Origin: Alopecurus myosuroides
Lineage: Eukaryota > Streptophyta > Magnoliopsida > Poales > Poaceae
Direction of reading: 5' to 3'
Assembly (NCBI GenBank): GCA_028641055.1
Contig: CM054058.1
Location: 82,564,020-82,628,019, forward strand
DNA length: 64,000 nt
How positions within the stretch are numbered: position 1 is the first letter of the stretch; each line of letters starts with the position of its first letter. A program made the position numbers and the translations under genes. Of the stretch, positions 57,208-64,000 are shown piece by piece. Under the pieces are notes generated by a model. That model was not told where the DNA came from. It searched no databases and saw only the letters and a program-made list of their open reading frames with translations.

Positions 57208-58658
57208 TTTCTTTCGCTTTTCTCAAAGATGGTTCAAGCTCTAGGCCCGCCAAGGTGACTAGCTCTCGCAGGAGGTGGCGAAACTTAAGGGAGGATGATG
57301 ATGGTACGTTTGTTGAAGAAGCGGAGACTCGCCGTCGTCTGCGTGATGCGGAGCAAGAATATGAGCGTCAGCATGATGTCAACATGGCAGCTCGTAGGGC
57401 CTACAAGCAACAGGGCAAGACCTCACACAATCTGGCCACCATGTATGTATCTGAATTCAAGGCATGGCGCTCCAAGGCCTGGTACACTGAGGGTCCTCAA
57501 GACCCGTCTATTGATTCTTGCTTCTGGCATGTGGAGCAGGAGACTTTGTTCAAGCAAGTGTACACTGTGATGAGCAAGCCAGTCTGCCCAATGAAGTATA
57601 TCAATTTGGCACACATGGATGCCAATCCTTCCTACTTCAACCACTCTGTTCCGATTGCTGGGCTTCTTGGTCTGCGTCCGCTCATGGAGACCCAATGCTC
57701 CTTCTACACCACTTATATTATGCAGTTCTCGCCACACTAGTCATTGATGAGTCTGAGGAGATTGGGATGTCCTAGATGTCTGGCCCTCATTTTCTCACCT
57801 CCACATTCCATGATTTTTTTGCTGAGCTTGGATACCCGTTTGCTGGCTTCAATGTCCCTAAGGGTAATCGCATGCACATTCACGGGATGGAGTACGAGAA
57901 GAAGAGTTTGATTGAGTTGTATGGTCCTCGTGGCACTAGGGGGTTCTGCCAAGGATCTCTATACTATCTATGACATTCTTCTGCGTATGTTCAGGGAGAC
58001 TATTGCCCCTAGCGGTGGCAATAATGATGAGATCCATGGCGGCTTGATGAACCTCATGTACCATGCCTACCTGACTTTCACTGAGGGTGATCTTGAGGAT
58101 CCTGAGCGCAACAAGATTGATGCGATGGACTTCATCTTCAACGAGATCCACTTCGCTCTCTTTAACCGCAAGGTGCCTCCGTATGCTCCCTATATCATGA
58201 AGCTCATTAAGTCCTGGTACCCTGCTAAACTTCGTGAGGATCTGGAGATAGACTATGAGTCGCACAAGGATGTGAAGCTGTACAAGATGAGTGCCCACAC
58301 CCAGCACGCTGCTCATGATGTTGGTGCCACTGGTCAGGGGCACCGTGATCCTTGCATGCGTCCGGCTCCTCTCGGTACCAAGAAGCGCTATTGGATCGCT
58401 TGTGCCATTGAGAAGGTTTTGTGCATGAACGTGTGCATCCACCAGGAGAACTACAATGCCTATATCGAGAGCCGCAAGATTCAGGAGAATCAGCGCGCCA
58501 TCATGACTACTCTCAACGTCCCCAATGTTCCTGCTCCTCTCCCTGACAGGATTCCTTACCGCAACTAGAACAACCGTGATGTGGACTGGGATCTATATGT
58601 TGCTGATGATGAGGACATCGCCACTGCTAGAGAGGAGGAAGAAGACACCCAGGCCTAG
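57208..58658 (+). pseudogene. Accessory ORF of B, exon 2
   Basis: A protein of unknown function between pol and the 3' LTR. The first part (to 57740) is basic then charged: SRRRWRNLREDDDGTFVEEA, RLRDAEQEYERQHDVNMAAR, SEFKAWRSKAWYTEG. A shift near 57725 moves frame, a TAG lies at 57773-57775, and FHDFFAELGYPFAGFNVPKG follows. A return shift near 57940 leads to YTIYDILLRMFRETIAPSGG, IDAMDFIFNEIHFALFNRKV and PPYAPYIMKLIKSWYPAKLR. A TAG at 58566-58568 comes before the acidic tail (ADDEDIATAREEEEDTQA, stop 58656-58658). The order of motifs matches the copy in A. It vaguely recalls plant transposon-protein domains with an IDV..I..EI pattern; no membrane span is convincing. Confidence 0.65.
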
Positions 58659-58705
58659 AGTTTGTTCCGTGGGACGTAGTGCTTCCTTCTCTCTTTTTGG
58701 TATCA

Positions 58706-58725
58706 TGATGCCAAAGGGGGAGAAG
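58706..58725 (+). promoter_or_regulatory. PPT-like motif after accessory ORF of B
   Basis: TGATGCCAAAGGGGGAGAAG, identical over 20 bases to the motif after the accessory ORF of A and 48 bases after the stop. Its conservation stands out in otherwise divergent sequence. Confidence 0.65.
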
Positions 58726-58937
58726 ACCTACATATCGCGGGATTTGCTTGGGTGGGCGGCTTGTTTTTATTTTCTCGTGCGCTTCGAACAACTTCGTTTT
58801 TTCTTCGTGGATTTCATTTTCGTGAACTTATATTATCGGGAGACATGTCTCCTAAGTTATGATTATATGTGTTGTTCTATTTCCTATTATCTTCTTGGAT
58901 TATCACTATGCAAATACCCGTGTTGTCATCACTCACC

Positions 58938-58951
58938 AAAAAGGGGGAGAT
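58938..58951 (+). promoter_or_regulatory. Polypurine tract of B
   Basis: AAAAAGGGGGAGAT abuts the 3' LTR start TGAAAG at 58952; this is the standard Sirevirus form. Confidence 0.88.
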
Positions 58952-60304
58952 TGAAAGCCCATGTCTCCTCTGATGATTTTGGTGATGATAAGAAAGAGGG
59001 TATGATTTCTAACCATGTGATTTAACTGTCTACAGATGGCCTCATAAATTATTCACGATAATATTCTCGAGGAGTTTCACAAAGGATTTCTGAAGAAGAT
59101 AGAAACAGCAGCCGGATTATTCAGTTTCTCGCCCCGGAATTTTTGGTGGATATAGGACGGAATATCCGGCCCCAGCACCGGAATATTCCGGCCCCTCTTA
59201 GTTCTTTAAACAACAAAGTCCTGGCCTCCATCTGCCCGTGCACAGAAGCTGGTTCGGAAATTTCCCCTGAAATTTCCGGCCCCTTGGTCCTTGGCAGAAT
59301 TTGGAGGTGCCGTTGGTGCCCGCGCGCAGAAGATGGGGCGAAAATTTGCCCGGAAAATTCCCGGGAAAATATCTGGCCCTGGTCCTTAGATAAAATCCAG
59401 TGGGTCGCTGCTGCCCGCTTGCAGAGATGGGGTGGATTATTAGCCGGAAATTTCCGGCCCGGATTATTCAAAAATCCGCCCCCCCCCCCCCCGGATATTT
59501 CAAATATCCGGCCTGACTGCCCCATAAATTTCTGGTCCATACCCTGAAATATTCCGCCCCTGGTGTGCTCCAACGGTTAGAATTTGGAGGAGGCTCTAAA
59601 TAGATGTCTTCTTCCTCTAGACAGTCAATTCGTCCATTCCTCTCTCTCCTCCATTGTTTAAGAGCTCAAAACACCCATATCTCCCTCCTCCTCCTCCAAC
59701 CAAACTCGATGCCCTTAAAGGATCTCATGGAGGAGGCCTAGATCTACCTTTCTACAAAGACAAAAAAATTCCCATACCATACCTCTTGGGATCTTGTCAT
59801 CTCTTGGTTTCCTTGTCATCCTAGAGAAACCCTAGTATTTGTAGCTTCCACCTTGTAGCAAGAAGCTTCAGATTGTTGAGAGCCTCCATCTCACTTGTGG
59901 AGTAGCCTCAATCACTTGTAAAGGTTTGGTCAACGCCTTCAAGTCGACCTCATAGTGGAAACGAGAATCTCCGTCACCGGAGAAGCTTAAGGAGAACAAG
60001 GTGTGCACAACTGTGCTATTAAGGAGCGCCTAGTTGGCTCCCCACCCCTCCAACGTAGACGTACTTCTTTTAAGAAGGAACTACGGGAAACATATCCTTG
60101 TCTCCGTGTTTTCACTTGTGGTTATCTTGTGCCTTGCATTTACTTCCGTTGCATACCCGTTACTTGTCACTTAGGGTGTTTACCTAGTTGCACATCTAGA
60201 TAACCAAGTTGTTTACTTGCTAAATCCTCTCTAAAATTGAAAAGGGGTTAAATTTTGTAGGCCACCTATTCACCCCCCCTCTAGTTGACCTTTGTTTACT
60301 TTCA
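58952..60304 (+). repeat. 3' LTR of B
   Basis: 1,353 bp, pairing with 18293-19633, with the same palindromes (CCGGAAATTTCCGG at 59444-59457), three CAGAAG modules and a TATA box decayed to CTCTAAATAG (59595-59604). It has a C-run at 59479-59492. It ends CTTTCA followed by the GCGGT duplication. Confidence 0.92.
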
Positions 60305-60309
60305 GCGGT

Positions 60310-60822
60310 GTAGTTGAGTTGACAATCTACGACTTCTCTTCTTGTCAAGTTCTTGGGGTCATGTGGCTTGTATCCATCTCGAGTGACCCTCCAAAGTTCA
60401 GTACAAGAAGATTTCAAGAGAGTTTCCATGTAATATTGCCATTCACCAAAGGAATTTGCATCAATTTTAGGAGGTTCTCCTCTAGGAATTATATGAGGAT
60501 ATGGGATGGGAGGATCGGGAGAGTAGTGTCCTTCGATGGCGTGGTAATCTCCTTTTCCTACCGTACCCTTATCGGTAGAGTTCTTAGCGGAAGCATCTTT
60601 AAGTGGAACACCATTAGTCCCATTCTTGGCACCCTCCGGATCTTCATCCGAAGGAGATGAAGTGGAGGTCTCCGGTTCCTTGGCTTTCATGAATTGCAAC
60701 ATGAGTGTTCGCAACTCATCAATTTTTCTTTCCGTGGATGAGGTCAAGGAATTTTTTAACTCCTTGAGATCATCCATAGAGACATGCACAATGGAACTGC
60801 CCACCTCCGGATCATCGACCAT
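60310..60822 (-). pseudogene. Gag N-terminus of A
   Basis: Starts MVDDPEVGSSIVHVSMDDLK at 60822, has a coiled, acidic head (ELKNSLTSSTERKIDELRTL) and then the copia gag core KIDANSFGEWQYYMETLLKS, CTELWRVTRDGYKPHDPKNL. The frame is open up to the B insertion, where it stops being gag; the downstream part is at 18287. The head corresponds to the DDPESSKEQLSKMVET head of B, but with low similarity. Confidence 0.82.
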
Positions 60823-60861
60823 ACTAAACTCTTAGGCGGTTAAGCCCGATAAAAGAGCCAA

Positions 60862-60874
60862 GGCTCTGATACCA
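60862..60874 (-). other. Primer-binding site of A (initiator tRNA-Met)
   Basis: Minus-strand TGGTATCAGAGCC, two bases from the LTR start at 60877. Confidence 0.9.
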
Positions 60875-60876
60875 AT

Positions 60877-61781
60877 TGAAAGTATATTATGGGCACCTAA
60901 AGGGGGGTGAATAGGTGCTACGACCAATTTTAATTTTTCTTCAAGATTATGGCTTGAGACAAAGGTAAATTCTCTAGATAATGCAACTACGGTGAATTTA
61001 CCTATATGACAAGAACAATGATAAACACAATACAAGGTCAAGTAAAGAGATGGGAACGAGGTAACCGATATGGAGCACGCGGAGACACGATGTATTCCCG
61101 AGTTCCTCCTTGTTAAGGAGTACGTCTCGTTGGAGGGGTGTGAGCTTCGCCACAAAGGCCTCACCCTATTCTCCTATAAACCCTACCACAAAAGCCTAGT
61201 CCACCTTCCACTATTGATCCCCTTTGAGGCGGTGATAGAGTCCTTTACAAATAATCCTGGGGCACACACCCAAAACCCAATTGGGGGCTCCCAACAGTCA
61301 CAAGAATCACCAAGAGTAGCAAGAAATCTAGGTTCTCCACAAGAGGAAACCCTAGACAAGATCCCTCAAGCTAATGAGGGGGAAATGGAAATACAGTTAG
61401 TGAAGATGTAGATCCGGGGCTTCTCCTTGAATTCTCCAAGTTTCAACAAGTTTGGTTGGAGGATATGGGAGATCTAGCTTGGTGGGTGAGCTTAATCAAT
61501 GGAGCATTTAATTCTAGACGAGCTACCCCTGGGGAAGAAGGGGGTCTTCTATTTATAGATCCACCAAAAAAAACTACTCGTTTTACTTGGTGTCGAAGTT
61601 CAGTCCGGAATTAATCTAGAACTTCCAGAATGAACGCGGACACCCGGCATAATCCGAAGCAATCTAGATCCTAACACAGGATTTTCCGTTCATGTCGGAA
61701 TGGATCCAGAATGCCCGGTATGATTCCGTATTGTAACAGAAGTTTTTGCGGAGAAGTCGGAATGAATCTGGAATGGATCAC
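60877..61781 (-). repeat. 5' LTR of A, truncated
   Basis: Aligns with 5342-6250 in order (CAAGATTA, TTCCTCCTTGTTAAGG, GGGGCTTCTCCTT, GAGCATTTAATTCT blocks). It ends within the U3 half-palindrome region at GAATGGATC. About 200 bases of U3 and the outer LTR end are missing, so the target duplication on this side is lost. Confidence 0.85.
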
Positions 61782-62043
61782 CCTCTGGCAGCCCTTCTGG
61801 CTAGCTTTCTCCTCAGGACTTCTAAGAAATCTCCGGTATCCCCCCTCTTCTTCTGATCTTCTTAAATAGGATATCTTGACGGTACTTTTTCCATTAGATT
61901 TCTAGTCGCGGTGTTTATTCTCCAAAAAATATTAAACATGCGAAATAAGATATAATAACATAAATAATGTATCATAAAATAAAATATGTCGATGAATAAA
62001 AGAAAATAACGATATAAAATAGTGATGCAAAATAGACGTATTA
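61782..62043 (-). repeat. Outer piece of 5' LTR of F
   Basis: The minus strand begins TAATACGTCTATTTTGCATC (usual TGATACGTC) and runs through TTTTATATCGTTATTTTC and GGAAAAAGTACCGTCA, the U3 start of the Athila-type LTR whose inner part is at 4260-5341. Assignment to F rests on that pairing and on A lying between them; some of the LTR was lost with the end of A. Confidence 0.65.
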
Positions 62044-62374
62044 GGGGCCACACCACCTTCTGGCGCGACAAGGGGGGCGCGCCGCCCTATGGTGTGGTCC
62101 CTCCAGGGCCCCGCTCCGGTCGCCTTGGACTCTGCGTACGTGGAAGATTTCTAAGACCTTGGGATTTTGTTTCGTCCAATTCCGAGAATATTTCCAGAAC
62201 AACTTTTCTGAAATAAAAAACCACAGAACAAAGAAACTGGCTTTGTTGTATCTTGTCAATAGGTTAATCCCAAGAAATCCATAAAAATAACATAATGTGT
62301 ATAGGAAACATGTAGCACATGGCATGAAAACAACATGGAACATCAGAAATTGTAGATACATTTGAGATGTATCA
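62044..62374 (-). repeat. Athila-type LTR fragment
   Basis: Ends GAGATGTATCA at 62374 and shares blocks with the LTRs of C: CCAATTCCGAGAATATTTCC, AACAACTTTTCTGAAA, ATAGGTTAATCCC and AAACATGTAGCACATGGCAT. Only the U3 start is present. F appears to have inserted into it. Confidence 0.75.
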
Positions 62375-62884
62375 CCCCCCCCCCCCCAAGGAAAGTTCCT
62401 CGTCCCTCCACCTATATAAAGGACTCCAGTCCCAAGGGAAAACACACAAGGCCTCGTGTCTTCTCCTCTCTCTCTCTAATTAGAGCATCTCATTGAAATA
62501 GAGCTTCTTCTAATTGGGTTTTGAGGTGTCCTTTTCCGATGAGATCTATATATAATCTCTCTCTCAAGTGTTGAAAATTCCACCTTCTCATACAGCTGCA
62601 TAGTCATAGCAATGGAAATCAAAGCTCTGCTGAAACAGATCGAACTTATGTGGATCGAGGTGATGGATACAAGGAGTCGCCAACATAATCACCCACACGC
62701 TTGTGCATGAGGATTTTCCAAACGATTCATCGATATCGTTATCAATATCTCTTCCGCAAATAAGGTGTTGGTAAACTATCTCAAGCTAGATCACCAAATT
62801 GTTATTCACTTGTATCTTCATAGATTGATCTTGTTGGTTGCGTAGCTTGCATGATGTTTTTTTAAATCTCGTACATGCAAGCCA
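62375..62884. other. Unclassified, promoter-like region
   Basis: Starts with a 12-base C-run, then CCTATATAAAGGACTCCAG, a plant-style TATA box on the plus strand, followed by CTCTCTCTCTCT and AT-rich sequence with no ORF above 60 codons. It resembles the R/U5 side of another LTR, but I cannot assign it. Confidence 0.4.
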
Positions 62885-63371
62885 GTAGAAGAAGCCTCCG
62901 GTGACGTCTCCCCCTTTCAGCAAGGTGCAGGAGTAGGGCTTTAGAAGGTATGGGTTTCATAGAAAATAAGCACCGCCCCTACATTTTAGGTCAAAAGGCA
63001 ATATATAGGCGAATAGGCATCCCGGAGAGTGGCCCTATTCGAGGAGGCGGGTGGAGGGTATGCCTGGGGCTGGAACCCTACCTTCTTGTTGCCTCCTCCC
63101 CGTGGGACACATCTTCGGTTGATTTTTAGACTCTCACTTCATTCCAGGTAAAAATTGGCCTCCATGGATTTTTAGAACTTTTCCCGAATATTTTTTCATA
63201 ACTTTTCTGAAGCAAAACGATAGCAGAAAACGAAAATTTGCACTGGGCATCTTGTCAATAAGTTAGTGCATAAAAAGTTCTAAAATGGTATAAAATTACA
63301 AGAAAAACATGTAGCAATAATATTAAAGAAGCATGGAACAATAAAAAATATAAATAAGTTTTGAACTTATC
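62885..63371 (-). repeat. Second Athila-type LTR fragment
   Basis: Shares with the LTR of C: AGAAGCCTCCGGTGA, GGTATGGGTTTCAT-like sequence, ATAACTTTTCTGAAGC, GGCATCTTGTCAATAAGTTA and AAAACATGTAGCAATAAT. It ends TTGAACTTATCA at 63371. It is shorter and more diverged than the fragment at 62044. Confidence 0.65.
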
Positions 63372-63822
63372 ACAAGGTTCACATGATGGTCTACCCGTCA
63401 ATGCCTCGTGCTCGTCCTCATGTTCCGGCAACGGCTCATCCTCCTCCGGCAGCATGGCGGTTGGCTCATCATGCTCCGGCAACACGAGATTGTTCTCAGG
63501 AACCGACATGGCGATGTGAATTGCAGCGTGGGTAAACGGTACGGTTGGAATGCCTTCGAGGGTGCGGTTTCAAAGTGGCCCAGGAGGTGTCGTTTGTCTT
63601 ATGCCGACAGGATGCGTCGTCTCACGAGGAGACACGACGAGAGCAGGCTAGTGTCAGCTCTAGCTACGAGTGGAAAATAAGATCGATAGATCGGGCGAGG
63701 AATCAATAAGCATCGCGAGATTCAGGTAGCGATACAGGAGATTACAGTGTGCGGCCGGAGCCGTTCCTACCAAGCCAAGTTCTATTACACCTTCTCCCCT
63801 GACTATATAGACGACAATGACA
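63372..63822 (-). other. Unclassified, small acidic-repeat ORF
   Basis: A minus-strand ORF starts at 63509: MSVPENNLVLPEHDEPTAML, then PEEDEPLPEHEDEHEAL, a Pro-Glu-His-rich repeat of about 12 residues. It is cut at 63371 by the LTR fragment. I do not recognise it; it may be the 5' end of a gene or non-coding 3' sequence of the gypsy element at the right edge. The rest of the stretch has nothing supported. Confidence 0.35.
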
Positions 63823-64000
63823 TTAGTCACGGAGACGGGCCGGTAACTTGCGCGTGCGGTTGCTGGGCCTTCGTGGGCTTGGGCTAGCCAGTGGGTCGAC
63901 GGGTGGTTCGTTGACAATCCCCCCTCCTTGAGAACCAGCTTGTCCCCAAGCTGGCGCTGATGGGAAATGTTGGCGGAGGGCTTCAGTATCTTCCCATGTT
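63823..64000 (-). CDS. Chromodomain tail of a gypsy polyprotein, partial
   Basis: The minus strand at the window edge reads TWEDTEALRQHFPSAPAWGQ, then AGSQGGGIVN and a Pro/Arg-rich tail, ending TAA at 63823-63825. The TWED...FP..PAWGQ pattern followed by GGG is the C-terminal end of chromovirus polyproteins, where the chromodomain fixes integration preference. Fifty-eight codons are visible and the rest lies beyond 64000. No break is seen in this piece. It is a different element from D, whose tail reads ATWETEEDLRKKYPDLF. Confidence 0.75.
   Translation of the reverse strand, partial: TWEDTEALRQHFPSAPAWGQAGSQGGGIVNEPPVDPLASPSPRRPSNRTRKLPARLRD

Larger units (their letters stand above)
18293..60304 (+). 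mobile_element. Sirevirus-type Ty1/copia retrotransposon B with nested insertions
   Basis: A complete element bounded by TGAAAG (18293) and CTTTCA (60304) with a perfect GCGGT target duplication (18288-18292, 60305-60309), inserted in the gag of A in the opposite direction. Gene order is gag, integrase, RT, RNase H, accessory cassette. C interrupts it at 21504-44356 and E at 46528-54536; without these and their duplicated target copies it would be about 11.1 kb. The LTRs differ at roughly one base in ten over the first 160 aligned bases, so it is an old insertion. Confidence 0.95.
60310..61781 (-). mobile_element. Element A, 5' part (5' LTR, primer site, gag start)
   Basis: Continuation of A beyond the B insertion: gag N-terminus, primer site and a 5' LTR truncated at 61781. 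It joins at 18287 through the duplicated GCGGT. Confidence 0.9.

Overview
The window is repetitive grass DNA, most likely from a Triticeae genome (wheat, barley, rye or a relative). This rests on recognisable element types: Athila-type Ty3/gypsy LTRs ending GACGTATCA, Sirevirus-type Ty1/copia elements with an AAAGGGGGAG polypurine tract (PPT), long-LTR chromoviruses, and GC-rich plant-style leaders. I see no intact host gene; the only clear host-derived gene piece is a captured GRF zinc-finger fragment at 14414-15614. Nearly every open reading frame is a relic of a mobile element. Species and family names are inferred from memory of sequence style, not from a search.

Layout: most of the window is one nested stack of LTR retrotransposons, lettered here F, A, B, C, D, E from outside in. 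F (Athila-type, minus strand) occupies 772-5341 and 61782-62043. A (Sirevirus-type copia, minus) sits inside the LTR of F at 5342-18287 and 60310-61781. B (Sirevirus-type copia, plus; 18293-60304) sits in the gag of A with a perfect GCGGT target-site duplication (TSD). C (gag-protease-only Athila-type, minus; 21504-44356, TSD GAGCA) sits in the gag of B. D (chromovirus with 4.4-kb LTRs, minus; 27529-42323, TSD AAAGA) sits in the gag of C. E (non-coding element with 3.75-kb LTRs and only 477 bp between them, minus; 46528-54536, TSD TTAGT) sits in the pol of B. This is five levels deep (F>A>B>C>D). Smaller insertions are a PIF/Harbinger transposon in A (7692-9765, TTA TSD), a MITE-like element in F (838-1235), and the GRF gene capture in the integrase of A. 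The right flank (62044-64000) holds two more Athila-type LTR pieces, unclassified sequence and the chromodomain tail of another gypsy polyprotein at the edge.

Most notable biology: both Sirevirus copies, though diverged and in opposite orientation, carry the same accessory cassette between pol and the 3' LTR. It begins with a PPT-like G-run 56 nt after the pol stop. Next comes a promoter-like block that reuses the palindromic modules and TATA box of the element's own U3. A tiny first exon beginning ATGGAA follows, then a phase-1 GT-AG intron, an accessory ORF with an acidic tail, and an identical 20-mer PPT-like motif. This looks like a separately transcribed, spliced accessory gene under an LTR-like internal promoter.

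Element D carries an intact 293-residue ORF upstream of gag with an apparent alpha-beta-beta-beta-alpha dsRNA-binding-like segment and a basic tail, although its pol is dead (in-frame stops, frameshifts, loss of an integrase catalytic Asp). E shares the R/U5-side half of its LTR with D, which suggests E is a parasite of a D-like partner.
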